Of a stretch of DNA of 64,000 bases, positions 27,046 to 35,413 are shown in pieces. A program made the position numbers and the translations under genes. This DNA is from Gemmatimonadaceae bacterium (lineage in GTDB: Bacteria; Gemmatimonadota; Gemmatimonadetes; Gemmatimonadales; Gemmatimonadaceae). The stretch covers positions 717,586 through 781,585 of the forward strand of contig JAHBVS010000001.1 of assembly GCA_019637445.1 (NCBI GenBank), in the 5' to 3' direction. Under the pieces are notes generated by a model, which was given only the letters and a program-made list of their open reading frames with translations, made no database searches and was not told where the DNA came from. How positions within the stretch are numbered: the first letter of the stretch is position 1; every line of letters starts with the position of its first letter.

Positions 27046-27093
27046 GTTCCATCGCGCGCAAGCCAGCGCGGCCAGCGCGTTCACTCGGGCGAC

Positions 27094-27576
27094 CTACATT
27101 TCGGCCAGCGGAACCAGCTCGGCCTCAGCCTTGCCGTGGGCAATCGTCAGGATAGCCACGCAGGCCTCGAGGTCGAACCGCCGCGGCCCCGCCGCACCAG
27201 GATTCACAATCAGACGCCCATCGACGCGCTCAATCACCTGCGCGTGCGTGTGGCCATACACGCAAACGTCGGCGTCGTAGGCGGCCGCGACCTTGGCGGG
27301 CTTCGGGCGCCCCAGCTCGTGCCCGTGCTGCACGTGAATGCGGAGGCCGCCAATCGAGACGTCCAGCGACTCCCGCAACGCCGGGTCCCACGGGCTATCG
27401 CAGTTCCCCCACACGGCCTGCACGGGTGCGATCAGGGCTAGCTCGTCGAGAATCGTGTCGGAACAGACATCGCCCGCGTGCAGGATCTGCGAGACGCCGG
27501 CAAAGACCTCGTGGACATCGGGTCGCAGCAGGCCGTGCGTGTCAGAAATGAGTCCCACGCGGATCGGTGGACTCAC
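27094..27576 (-). CDS. YfcE/MJ0936-type metallophosphoesterase
   Basis: A 160-residue calcineurin-fold phosphodiesterase. The metal ligands are in GLISDTHG (about 8-15), HAGDVCSD, GNCDSP, HGHELG and YGHTHAQV, the full set of the small phosphodiesterase group that includes YfcE. It starts with GTG at 27576 inside the ubiX stop (GTGA overlap), so it ends the menaquinone-type operon. Its role there is not known. The next gene, on the other strand, converges 49 bases away. Confidence 0.88.
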   Translation of the reverse strand: MSPPIRVGLISDTHGLLRPDVHEVFAGVSQILHAGDVCSDTILDELALIAPVQAVWGNCDSPWDPALRESLDVSIGGLRIHVQHGHELGRPKPAKVAAAYDADVCVYGHTHAQVIERVDGRLIVNPGAAGPRRFDLEACVAILTIAHGKAEAELVPLAEM

Positions 27577-28193
27577 GCCTCGTCCGCGTGCGCGCCCCAG
27601 CGCGGGGCCAGTGAGTTCTCGACGCCCAAGTGGTCGAGTGCGCGTGCCACGATGAAATCCACCAGCTCCGACACCTGCGTCGGCCGGTGGTAGAAGCCCG
27701 GCGCGGCGGGCATCACGGTGGCGCCAGCCATCGTGAGCCGGCGCATGTTCTCGAGGTGGATCAGCGACAAGGGCGTCTCGCGGGTCACGAGCAAGAGAGG
27801 ACGCCGCTCCTTGAGCGCCACGTCCGCCGAACGCTCCACCAACGAGCGCGATGTCCCCGCCGCGATGCTCGCCAGCGTGCCCATCGAGCAAGGACAGATG
27901 ACCATCCCACCTGCGAGATGCGATCCCGACGCCGGCGCCGCGCCGCGGTCGCCATCGTCATAGACGGTGACGCAGCGGTCGAAGCGCTCCGCGCCCACGA
28001 CGGAGCGCAGCGCATCAAGATCCGCCACATCGCTTTCCGTCTTGAGCAGCCGGAACCCGTGCGAGCTGACGATCAGCGAGACCTGTCGCTTGGCCACGAG
28101 TAGCTGCTCGAGCAGGCGGATGCCGTAGGGCGCACCGGAGGCCCCAGTCATCGCCATCACGATTGGCGCGTGGCCCGCAGCAGCGCGCGACAT
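27573..28193 (-). CDS. ubiX: Flavin prenyltransferase UbiX
   Basis: A 206-residue flavin prenyltransferase. It makes the prenylated FMN cofactor used by UbiD decarboxylases, and the UbiD gene lies two genes upstream. Features are the flavin-binding GASGAPYG (17-24), SSHGFRLL, the segment CPCSMGTLASIAAGTSRSL, and the C-terminal RRPLLLVTRETPLSLIHLENM. The ATG at 28193 shares its A with the UbiA stop (TGATG). In futalosine-type menaquinone synthesis the equivalent gene is named mqnM; the sequence alone does not separate the two names. Confidence 0.93.
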   Translation of the reverse strand: MSRAAAGHAPIVMAMTGASGAPYGIRLLEQLLVAKRQVSLIVSSHGFRLLKTESDVADLDALRSVVGAERFDRCVTVYDDGDRGAAPASGSHLAGGMVICPCSMGTLASIAAGTSRSLVERSADVALKERRPLLLVTRETPLSLIHLENMRRLTMAGATVMPAAPGFYHRPTQVSELVDFIVARALDHLGVENSLAPRWGAHADEA

Positions 28194-29113
28194 CAACCGA
28201 AGATCCGGTCGAGGAGCATCCACGCGAAGAACGTCATGGAGATCACACCGTTCATGGTGAAGAACGCCGCATCCAGCTTGCTGAGATCGTCGGACTTCAC
28301 CAGCGAGTGCTCGTAGCCGAGCAACACGGCGGCCGTAGCGACGCCAGCCCAGGCGAACCACCCGCCTCCCGTGACCCACACGGTCGCCGCGAGCGCGAGC
28401 ACCGTGGTCACATGCAGCAAGCGCGCGATCGCAACGGCGCGCGGGACACCCACTGCCGCCGGAATCGAGTGCAGTCCCTGTGAGCGATCAAACTCGACGT
28501 CCGGCAACGCATACAGGACGTCGAAGCCGCCGGACCAAGTCATCACCGCCACCGTGAGGGCGATCAACATCCACCACGGTTCGCTCCACAGGCCGGTCAC
28601 GGCGAGGAAGCCGCCCACCGGGGCAATCGCGAGGCCAAGGCCGAGCACAAGGTGCGCGTAGCGCGTGAAGCGCTTGGTGAAGGAGTAGAAGCACACCCAG
28701 GCCAGTGCGACAGGCGAGAGGTAGAGACAGAGCGGATTCAGCTGCGCCGCCGCCCACACGAATAGCGCCGCCGCCACCACCACCGTGAGCCAGGCATCGC
28801 GCACCCGAATCGCCCCGCGCGGGATCTCGCGCTGCGCGGTGCGCGGATTCTGCGCGTCGAACTCGCGGTCCACGATGCGATTCACCGCCATCGCCACCCA
28901 ACGCGCACTGGTGAACGCCAGCACCACCCAGCCAAGCATCCCCAGTGAGATCGGCGCGAGCTTCGAGGCCAGCGTCACACCCACCAAGGCAAACGGCAGC
29001 GCAAACACCGTATGCGGCAGCTTCACAAAGCTCATCCAGCGCGCGAACGTGGACTCCCCCGAGAAGGTCTGGCCCTCGCGTGCCTTCGCGCCTACTGCCG
29101 AGGCGTTGCTCAC
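28193..29113 (-). CDS. UbiA-family prenyltransferase (quinone biosynthesis)
   Basis: A 306-residue integral membrane prenyltransferase. Two Asp-rich prenyl-diphosphate/Mg motifs are present: NRIVDREFDAQNPRT (78-92) and DVEFDRSQGLHSIP (about 204-217). About eight membrane helices are visible. It would attach the isoprenoid tail to the aromatic precursor of menaquinone. Start is GTG at 29113 within the UbiD stop (GTGA overlap); the frame is open further upstream but only as overlap with ubiD. In Gemmatimonadota-type clusters it most likely acts as MqnP, but it is close to 4-hydroxybenzoate prenyltransferase UbiA as well. Confidence 0.88.
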   Translation of the reverse strand: MSNASAVGAKAREGQTFSGESTFARWMSFVKLPHTVFALPFALVGVTLASKLAPISLGMLGWVVLAFTSARWVAMAVNRIVDREFDAQNPRTAQREIPRGAIRVRDAWLTVVVAAALFVWAAAQLNPLCLYLSPVALAWVCFYSFTKRFTRYAHLVLGLGLAIAPVGGFLAVTGLWSEPWWMLIALTVAVMTWSGGFDVLYALPDVEFDRSQGLHSIPAAVGVPRAVAIARLLHVTTVLALAATVWVTGGGWFAWAGVATAAVLLGYEHSLVKSDDLSKLDAAFFTMNGVISMTFFAWMLLDRIFG

Positions 29114-30594
29114 TTCGCGTTCCCCAGTCCCAGCGACGGCCACATCGCATCCACCTTGGCCTTCGTCTCGGCATCCATCTCGATCACCTTTGGCCAGTCG
29201 CGCGTGAAGCCCTCCTCGGGCCACTTCTTCGTGCCGTCGATGCCCATCTTCGACCCGTAGGTGAACGCACGGCTCGAATGGTCGAGCACATCGATTGGCC
29301 CCATGGTGAAACGTGTGTCGCGCTCGGGATCGATGTTGTTCAGCGCCACCCACCAGGCTTCCTGCGGGTTACGCACGTCCACCCAATCGTCCACCACCAC
29401 CAGCACCTTGGCCAGCGACATCAGCCCCGCACCCCAGAGCGCGTTCATCACCTTGTAGGCCTGACCGGGATAGTGCTTCTTGATGCTCACGAACACGAGG
29501 TTGTGAAAGATCCCTTCGGCCGGCATGTGGTAGTCCACGATCTCCGGCGTCGTGAGCTTGAGCAGCGGCAGGAAGATTCGCTCGGTGGCGTGGCCGAGGT
29601 AGAAATCCTCCATCGGCGGGCGCCCGACGATGGTCGCGCAATACACGGCGTTCTTGCGCATCGTCACGGCGGTCACGTGCACGCGCGGATACAGGTCGGC
29701 CTCTGAGTAGTAGCCCGTGTGGTCGCCAAACGGGCCCTCGACCACCAGCGCTTCCTTGGGATCGATGTAGCCCTCGATCACGATCTCCGCGTCGGCCGGC
29801 ACCTCGAGGTCGCAGGTCACGGCCTTCGTGAGCTGCACCGGGGCACGACGGAGGAATCCCGCGAAAATAAACTCATCGATGTTCGGCGGCAGCGGCGCCG
29901 ACGCCGAATACATCGAGGCCGGGTCGGAACCGATGACGATGCACACCGGCATCTTCTCGCCCTTCTCCGCCATCTCGCGCCAATGCGCAGCGCCCGTCTT
30001 GTGGCGCTGCCAGTGCATCGCGACGTGCCGCTTGCCCATCTGCTGCACGCGGTACATCCCCACGTTGCGGATGCCGCGCTGCGGATCCTTGCTCACCACC
30101 GCCGTCATCGTGAGGAACGGACCGCCGTCCTCGGGCCAGGTCGTGAGCACCGGCAGCTTGTCGAGGTCGATGTCGTCGCCTTGCCAGACGATCTCCTGAC
30201 AGGCCGGCGTGCCGGACGCCATCCTCGGCGGGAACTTGGCGACCTCCATCAGGCGCGGCAGCAGCTGCAGCTTGCCGAGGAATCCCTCGGGCACCTTGAG
30301 GTCCAGCAGCTTCGTGATGCGGTCGCCGTGCTCGTCGAGCCGCTCGACACCGAGCGCCATCGCCATGCGGGTCATGGACCCAAAGAGGTTGATGCCGACG
30401 GGATACTGCGAGATGGAACCGTCGCGCAGCACCGGCTTCTCGAACAGCAGGGCCGGCCCGCCGCCCGGCATCTTCATCACGCGGTCGGTGATCTCGCACA
30501 TCTCGAGATGCACGTTCACGGGCTGCGTGATGCGGCGCAGTTCGCCGCGCGCCTCGATGGCGGCGATGAACTGCTGCAGGGTGTCGAGCGTCAC
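29110..30594 (-). CDS. UbiD-family decarboxylase (menaquinone biosynthesis)
   Basis: A 494-residue prenyl-FMN-dependent decarboxylase, normal for UbiD. The conserved cofactor segments RGIRNVGMYRVQ (173-184) and VVEGPFGDHTGYYS (about 284-297, with catalytic Glu286) are intact. The partner UbiX is downstream in the same operon. It decarboxylates the prenylated aromatic acid before methylation; MqnL is the equivalent in the futalosine route. One base separates its ATG from the menG stop, so the four genes menG-ubiD-ubiA-ubiX are translated as a chain. Confidence 0.9.
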   Translation of the reverse strand: MTLDTLQQFIAAIEARGELRRITQPVNVHLEMCEITDRVMKMPGGGPALLFEKPVLRDGSISQYPVGINLFGSMTRMAMALGVERLDEHGDRITKLLDLKVPEGFLGKLQLLPRLMEVAKFPPRMASGTPACQEIVWQGDDIDLDKLPVLTTWPEDGGPFLTMTAVVSKDPQRGIRNVGMYRVQQMGKRHVAMHWQRHKTGAAHWREMAEKGEKMPVCIVIGSDPASMYSASAPLPPNIDEFIFAGFLRRAPVQLTKAVTCDLEVPADAEIVIEGYIDPKEALVVEGPFGDHTGYYSEADLYPRVHVTAVTMRKNAVYCATIVGRPPMEDFYLGHATERIFLPLLKLTTPEIVDYHMPAEGIFHNLVFVSIKKHYPGQAYKVMNALWGAGLMSLAKVLVVVDDWVDVRNPQEAWWVALNNIDPERDTRFTMGPIDVLDHSSRAFTYGSKMGIDGTKKWPEEGFTRDWPKVIEMDAETKAKVDAMWPSLGLGNAK

Positions 30595-30595
30595 G

Positions 30596-31351
30596 TTACT
30601 TGGTCCCCACGTGCACGGCCGCGATCCCGAAGGTCAGCGTCTCCCAGCTGACGTCGCGGAAGCCGGCGCGCGTCATCGCCTCGGCCAGCTTACCCGTCTC
30701 TGGGAAGTTCGCCACGGAGCGCGGCAGGTAGGTGTAAGCGGTCTTGTGCCCGCTGATCAGTCGCCCGATGAGCGGTAGGATGCGATGGAAGTAGAACAGG
30801 TACGCCGCGCGCACCATCGGCACGCGTGGCGTCGAGAACTCCAGGATGATGAACCGCGCACCGGGCTTCAGGGTTCGCAGCACTTCCGCGAGGCCCTTGT
30901 CCAGGTCCGCGACGTTGCGGATGCCGAAGGCCACGATGGCGCCGTCGAAGGCGTTGTCGCGCAGCGGGAGGGACAGCGCGTCGGCCACCACCGGCTGCAG
31001 CACCGCGCGGGGAGCCTTTCCTGATCCCGCCACCAGCATGGGCTGCGCGAAGTCGGCGCCGACGATGTGGCCGCCGAATCCCTCGCGCGTGGCGAGCGTG
31101 GCGCCAACGTCCAGAGTGCCCGCGCAGAGGTCGAGGTAGGTCCCAGTCGGAGCGGCCGTCCACGCCAGCCGCTTGAGCGCCCGCGCGCGCCAGCGGCGGT
31201 CGATCCCAAGCGACAGCAGGCGGTTGAGCAGATCGTAGCGCGGCGCGATCTCGGAGAAGATCCGCTGCACGTACGTGCGCTTCCCCGTCGCCGAGGCGTT
31301 CGAGGCGGCGACTTCGGCCTCCCGCGTCTCGCGGTCTAGCGCTGTCGTCAT
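30596..31351 (-). CDS. Demethylmenaquinone/ubiquinone methyltransferase (UbiE/MenG family)
   Basis: A 251-residue class I methyltransferase of the UbiE/MenG family, carrying RIFSEIAPRYDLLNRLLSLGIDRRWR, the SAM-binding LDLCAGTLDVG (about 73-83), and AFGIRNVADLDKGLAEVLRTLKPG. It does the last carbon methylation of the quinone ring. It is first in the operon; its ATG is only about 50 bases from the divergent sigma-factor gene, across an inverted repeat at 31358-31393. Confidence 0.92.
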   Translation of the reverse strand: MTTALDRETREAEVAASNASATGKRTYVQRIFSEIAPRYDLLNRLLSLGIDRRWRARALKRLAWTAAPTGTYLDLCAGTLDVGATLATREGFGGHIVGADFAQPMLVAGSGKAPRAVLQPVVADALSLPLRDNAFDGAIVAFGIRNVADLDKGLAEVLRTLKPGARFIILEFSTPRVPMVRAAYLFYFHRILPLIGRLISGHKTAYTYLPRSVANFPETGKLAEAMTRAGFRDVSWETLTFGIAAVHVGTK

Positions 31352-31357
31352 AGCCTC

Positions 31358-31393
31358 GAAAGTTGCCCGACGACTTTCACGCGGGCAAGTTTC
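31358..31393. promoter_or_regulatory. Operator-like inverted repeat between menG and the sigma-factor gene
   Basis: Two 12-base arms (GAAAGTTGCCCG at 31358-31369 and its complement with one mismatch at 31382-31393) are separated by 12 bases. A smaller nested pair (GAAAGT at 31358-31363 with ACTTTC at 31373-31378) lies within it. It is 7 bases upstream of the menG start and 10 bases before the sigma-factor ATG. It could be a dimer-binding site for a repressor or an autoregulatory site of the sigma factor. No regulator is shown by the sequence. Confidence 0.5.
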
Positions 31394-31403
31394 CCCAGAG
31401 CGA

Positions 31404-32009
31404 ATGCCCCGTCCTGCACTCGACCTTCCGAATCTTCCCGACGCCGACGTCGTGGTGCTGGCGCAGCAGGGACGCGAACCCGCGTTCCGTGAGCTGATCC
31501 GGCGCTACGAGCGCCCCGTCTATTCGCTCATCTACCGGATGGTGCGCGACACCGCGGCCTCCGAGGACCTCGCGCAGGACGCGTTCATCAAGGTCCTCAA
31601 CCACCTCGACAAGTACCGGCCCGAGTTCAAGTTCTCGAGCTGGCTGTTCAAGATCGCCAACAACGTCGCCATCGATCACCTGCGGCGTCGGCAGCTGGAG
31701 ACGGTCTCGATGGACGGCTCCCCGCACGCCGCCACCTCCACCGAGGTGGAGTCCACCTCGTTTGAGCTGGCCGACCAGGGCGAGTCCCCTCTCGACGAAC
31801 TGGCCTCCCGGGAGCTGGGCGCCATCATCGAGCAGGCCATCGGCAAGCTGCGACCCGAATACCGCAACTGCATCATGCTCCGCCACGTCGAGGGCCGGAG
31901 TTACGAGGAAATCGCCGCCACGCTGGACCTCCCCCTGGGCACGGTGAAGACCTACATCCACCGGGCACGCCACGAGTTACGGGAGGCGTTGGAGCACCTC
32001 AGGGAATGA
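31404..32009 (+). CDS. ECF-type RNA polymerase sigma factor
   Basis: A 201-residue sigma-70 family factor of the extracytoplasmic-function type. Region 2 is visible (SLIYRMVRDTAASEDLAQDAFIKVLNHLDKY) and region 4 (QAIGKLRPEYRNCIMLRHVEGRSYEEIAATLDLPLGTVKTYIHRARHELREAL). The start is the ATG at 31404; a longer frame upstream overlaps the inverted repeat and is not needed. A zinc-finger anti-sigma-like gene follows after 142 bases, with a possible hairpin between them. Confidence 0.93.
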   Translation: MPRPALDLPNLPDADVVVLAQQGREPAFRELIRRYERPVYSLIYRMVRDTAASEDLAQDAFIKVLNHLDKYRPEFKFSSWLFKIANNVAIDHLRRRQLETVSMDGSPHAATSTEVESTSFELADQGESPLDELASRELGAIIEQAIGKLRPEYRNCIMLRHVEGRSYEEIAATLDLPLGTVKTYIHRARHELREALEHLRE

Positions 32010-32097
32010 CAGAGGACGAAGGTGATAGGACGAAGGTGAATTCGGCTTTTGTTCGGGTTTCTCTTCCGTCCTCCGTCTTCCGTCCTTCGTCCCTGTC
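32008..32097. repeat. Intergenic inverted repeat (family shared with 62718-62773)
   Basis: Starting at the sigma-factor stop, the arm at 32008-32022 (GACAGAGGACGAAGG) pairs with 32084-32097 (CCTTCGTCCCTGTC) with a one-base bulge. Words of the type GACGAAGG and TCCGTCCTCCGTC are repeated inside. Similar words form the long hairpin at 62718-62773. It lies between the sigma factor and its likely anti-sigma partner and could lower readthrough to the latter. Confidence 0.6.
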
Positions 32098-32151
32098 CAA
32101 GCCCTGAAACCAAGCTGTCCCCCACCCCGTAGTCTCCCGCAGGAGAACCTT

Positions 32152-32721
32152 ATGCAGCACCGCCATCTACTTCCCCAAGAGCTCGACCTGCTGGTCGACG
32201 GCGACGTCGGTTTCGGCGTCGCACCCCTGCGTGCGCACCTCGAGACCTGCGACGACTGCCGCCTGCGGCTCGTCGAACTCGAGGCCGTCACGGGCCGACT
32301 CGACACCCTGCCACACTTCGCGCCGCGCATCGGATTCTCCGATCGCGTGATGGCGCAGGTGCAGGTCATCGAGCCCTGGCACGTCGCACTCGCGAACCAG
32401 GCCCGTGCGCTCGTCCCACAGACCGCGCCGATGCGCGTGCTCGCGGCGGTCGGCGCCGGCCTCGCCGCCACGACGATCTCGGGGAGCGCCCTCTGGCTCG
32501 CCTTCCGTGCCGACCTCTTCGCCTTCTCGTATGGCGTCGGGCTCGAGCGCGGCACGCGCGGGATCTGGGCTGGGCTGGTCGAGACGGCGCGTGAGCTCGT
32601 CACCGGCGGCGCCGATACCGGCGCGCTGCTCGTGGCGACTGGCGCGCTGGCCGCGACGGCCGTGGGCGCGGTGCTGGCCTTCCGCCGCCTCGCCGCCGCC
32701 GCCCGTACGAACAGGAGCTGA
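32152..32721 (+). CDS. Anti-sigma factor-like protein with zinc-finger motif
   Basis: A 189-residue protein whose N-terminus has LRAHLETCDDCR, the H-x3-C-x2-C zinc-finger signature (His29, Cys33, Cys36) of anti-sigma domains, followed by a linker and two hydrophobic segments (about 94-118 and 156-178). This matches a membrane-anchored anti-sigma factor holding the adjacent ECF sigma factor. The pairing is inferred from position. Length is below many anti-sigma proteins. The stop is two bases from the start of the next gene. Confidence 0.82.
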   Translation: MQHRHLLPQELDLLVDGDVGFGVAPLRAHLETCDDCRLRLVELEAVTGRLDTLPHFAPRIGFSDRVMAQVQVIEPWHVALANQARALVPQTAPMRVLAAVGAGLAATTISGSALWLAFRADLFAFSYGVGLERGTRGIWAGLVETARELVTGGADTGALLVATGALAATAVGAVLAFRRLAAAARTNRS

Positions 32722-32723
32722 CC

Positions 32724-33788
32724 ATGCGTCGGCTCCTGTTTTGCGTGGCGGCGCTGCTCCTGGCCGCCCCGGCCGCGCAGGCGCAGGTCTCGCGCGTCGC
32801 CGCCCAGGGTGACAGCGCCAGCGAGGCCCTGCGCGCCCTCGATCTCGTCGAGGGCGAACTCGAGATCAACGGCCGCTACGTACGCGGCAATGCCACCGTG
32901 CCCGCCGGCGACACCGTCCGCGGACCACTCGTCGTGATGGGCGGCAGCGCCGACATCAGCGGTGTCGTGCTGGGCAACGTCACGGCAATCTTCGGCGACG
33001 TCACCATTCGCGATGGCGCGGATGTCCGCGGTGGGGCGACCGCCTGGCGGGGGCGCGTGCTCGTCGAAGGCGGACGTGTGCGCGGCGCGCTGCGCTCGAC
33101 GATGCAGACCGCCGCTGCCGCCATCGCGCCGATGACGCGCGGCCAGGCCCTGCAGCTCTCACTCGGCTGGACCGCGATGCTGCTCGTCATCGCCCTCGCG
33201 GCGATGCTGCTGCTCGGCAAGAACGTCGATGCCACCGCGCGCGTGCTGGCCGACGACTTTGGCCGCTCGTTCCTGCTCGGCGTGGTCGGCGAACTCGGCT
33301 TCCTGCCGCTCCTGCTCTTCGCCGTCGTCGCGCTCGCTGTGACAATCATTGGGCTGCTGCTGGTGCCCTTCGTGCTCGCGGCCGCCCCGGTGGCACTGGC
33401 TGGCGTCGCGACACTCGGCTGGCTGGGTGTCGCGCTGATGGTCGGCCGTGGACTGACCGGCGGACCGCGCGACGACCGCGCCGCCACGCTTCGTGCGCTT
33501 GGCGTCGGTGTGCTCGTGCTGATGGTCCCGTGGTTCATCGCGGCCGCGATGACCGGCGGAACCGGCGCGCTGATCTCTCGGGTGTTTGCCATCGGAGTCA
33601 CCTGGGTGGCAGGCACCGCCGGACTCGGCGCAGCGCTTCTCTCGCGTGCCGGCACGGGGCGACGCTCCCGCGCCAAGCAGGCCACAGCGCAGCCGGCCGC
33701 AGCCGGCTGGCAGACTCCGACGCCGGTGGCCGGTGTCGCCGCGGCGCGCCGCCCGGTGCCCGCACGGCCCGGCGCAGAGCCGAAGTAG
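32724..33788 (+). CDS. Membrane protein with bactofilin-like beta domain
   Basis: A 354-residue protein: signal peptide (1-20), then a short polymer-forming beta repeat (GRYVRGNATVPAGDTVRGPLVVMGGSADISGVVLGNVTAIFGDVTI, about residues 51-96) of the bactofilin-like type. About six membrane helices follow (about 149-311), then a Pro/Ala-rich tail. It follows the anti-sigma gene by two bases. This order - sigma, anti-sigma, bactofilin-like membrane protein - suggests an envelope-stress unit, but that is an inference. Confidence 0.75.
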   Translation: MRRLLFCVAALLLAAPAAQAQVSRVAAQGDSASEALRALDLVEGELEINGRYVRGNATVPAGDTVRGPLVVMGGSADISGVVLGNVTAIFGDVTIRDGADVRGGATAWRGRVLVEGGRVRGALRSTMQTAAAAIAPMTRGQALQLSLGWTAMLLVIALAAMLLLGKNVDATARVLADDFGRSFLLGVVGELGFLPLLLFAVVALAVTIIGLLLVPFVLAAAPVALAGVATLGWLGVALMVGRGLTGGPRDDRAATLRALGVGVLVLMVPWFIAAAMTGGTGALISRVFAIGVTWVAGTAGLGAALLSRAGTGRRSRAKQATAQPAAAGWQTPTPVAGVAAARRPVPARPGAEPK

Positions 33789-33797
33789 TCGGGTCGG

Positions 33798-34481
33798 CTA
33801 CCAGGCAGGCACCGCGGCCAGCTCGGCCGCGGTCGCCACTTGGGGATTCAGCCACTCAATCACCGCCGCCCAGCCCATCGACTCGGGGTCGTGGCGCAGG
33901 TAGCTCTCCACCACGGCCAGCACGTGGAAGCCGCGGTTGAGCTGGAACGACAGCGTCGGATCACGATACGACCCGCGCACCACGCCACGCAGGTATTCCT
34001 CGGCGCTCATCCGCTCGGCGTACTTGTGGTAGCCGCGGAGGCGCGCGCCGGCCCGGATGCGCAGCAAGCCCAGCCGCTCCGTGAGCTCCCGACGCGCCTG
34101 GTAGAGCTTTCCGCCGATCCCGCTGCCCCGGATCTCTGGATGCACCATCACCTCGGCGCCATAGAGCGTGCGCCCCATCGCCGGGTCGTGGTTGGTGAAG
34201 CGCCCGTGATCCGTGAAGTCGCGCCAGTTGGCGCCCATATGGTAGTCGTCCCAGTAGACGATCAGGCTCGCCGCGTAGCCGACCACCTCGCGGCCGCGGT
34301 CCACGGCCACCAGCTGGCCCTCGGGGAAGATCTCCAGGTGCTTCGAGAGCTGCTCTTCCGACCAGGGAATCGCGCCCGGGTAGGTCCGCTCGCACAGCTC
34401 GATGATCCCCGGGAAGTCCCGGGGCTGCATCGGGCGCACTTTGACATAGCGCCGGCGGGGCGGGACGCTCGGATCGATCAC
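33798..34481 (-). CDS. GNAT-family N-acetyltransferase
   Basis: A 227-residue acetyltransferase of the GNAT superfamily. The acetyl-CoA segment is recognisable in VMVHPEIRGSGIGGKLYQARREL, and the start RYVKVRPMQPRDFPGIIELCERTYPG is typical. The ATG lies inside the end of the nitrilase gene (34478-34481 overlap). In several bacteria the same two domains are fused, with the acetyltransferase first (YhcX-like). Here they are separate and the hydrolase is first, so the pair may act on the same substrate. Confidence 0.85.
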   Translation of the reverse strand: MIDPSVPPRRRYVKVRPMQPRDFPGIIELCERTYPGAIPWSEEQLSKHLEIFPEGQLVAVDRGREVVGYAASLIVYWDDYHMGANWRDFTDHGRFTNHDPAMGRTLYGAEVMVHPEIRGSGIGGKLYQARRELTERLGLLRIRAGARLRGYHKYAERMSAEEYLRGVVRGSYRDPTLSFQLNRGFHVLAVVESYLRHDPESMGWAAVIEWLNPQVATAAELAAVPAW

Positions 34482-35362
34482 AGCGTGACCTCATCGACGT
34501 CCGCCACCAAGCCTGCCGTCCGCTCCGAATCCAGCAACGGCAGCACGGTGCCGGACGAGCGCGCGCGCTGGATCGAGTTCATCTCCAGCTCGGCGATGAC
34601 CATCGTCTCCTGATTCGGGATTCCCTCGGCGAGGATGCCGTCGCGGGCGAAGGGAAAGTCCGAGGGCGTGAGGATGGCCGCCTGTCCGTAGTTGAGCGAG
34701 ACGGCAGGCACCATTGGCAGCGAGCCCACCGTGTGCGCCGTGATGACGAACATCTGGTTCTCGATGGCCCGCGCCTGCGCGCAGTAGCGCACGCGGAGCA
34801 TGCCCTGGCGGTCATCAGTGCAGCTGGGGACGAGAAGGATCTTGGCGCCGCGCCGTGCCGCTGCGCGCGCGATCTCAGGAAACTGCACGTCATAGCAGAT
34901 GGCGATGGCCATCTTGCCCAGCGCCGTGTCGATGAGCTTGAGCCGATTCCGCGGCTTGACGATCCACTCCTCGGACTCGAAGCGCGTCATATGCAGCTTG
35001 GGCTGCACCACGTGCTTGCCGTCGGGCCCGAAGAAGAAGCACTCGTTGTACACGTCGCCGTTGTCCGCCACCGGGATCGTGCCCGCGCAGATATACAGCT
35101 TGTGCTTCAGCGCGAGCTCGCGGAACAGGGCAATGTACTGATCGACAAAGCCCGTGAGGCGACGCACCTGGTCCTGGATGTCGGCCCGCACGTCGCCGAG
35201 CGTGAGCAGCTGCAGCGTGAAGTACTCGGGGAAGAGCACCAGCTTGCACTTGTAGTCCGCCGCCGTCTCGACGAGGCCGGTGACCTGCGCGGCGAAGTCC
35301 TCGAAGGTGTCGACGCGACGGATGTGGTACTGCAGGCTGGCCACGCGAATCCGTTCTTCCAT
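34478..35362 (-). CDS. Carbon-nitrogen hydrolase (nitrilase superfamily)
   Basis: A 294-residue nitrilase-superfamily amidase. The catalytic triad is complete: Glu46 (VLFPEYF), Lys122 (QPKLHMTRFE) and Cys156 (ICYDVQFPE), with the supporting Glu130. Members hydrolyse linear amides or nitriles; the substrate is unknown. It overlaps the GNAT gene by four bases. The Mrp ATPase ends about 50 bases upstream on the same strand. Confidence 0.92.
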   Translation of the reverse strand: MEERIRVASLQYHIRRVDTFEDFAAQVTGLVETAADYKCKLVLFPEYFTLQLLTLGDVRADIQDQVRRLTGFVDQYIALFRELALKHKLYICAGTIPVADNGDVYNECFFFGPDGKHVVQPKLHMTRFESEEWIVKPRNRLKLIDTALGKMAIAICYDVQFPEIARAAARRGAKILLVPSCTDDRQGMLRVRYCAQARAIENQMFVITAHTVGSLPMVPAVSLNYGQAAILTPSDFPFARDGILAEGIPNQETMVIAELEMNSIQRARSSGTVLPLLDSERTAGLVADVDEVTL

Positions 35363-35413
35363 TCGTGCTCCGGCTACGGGTTTAGGCTCCCGCCCACTCT
35401 GCAGGCGCGGGCG

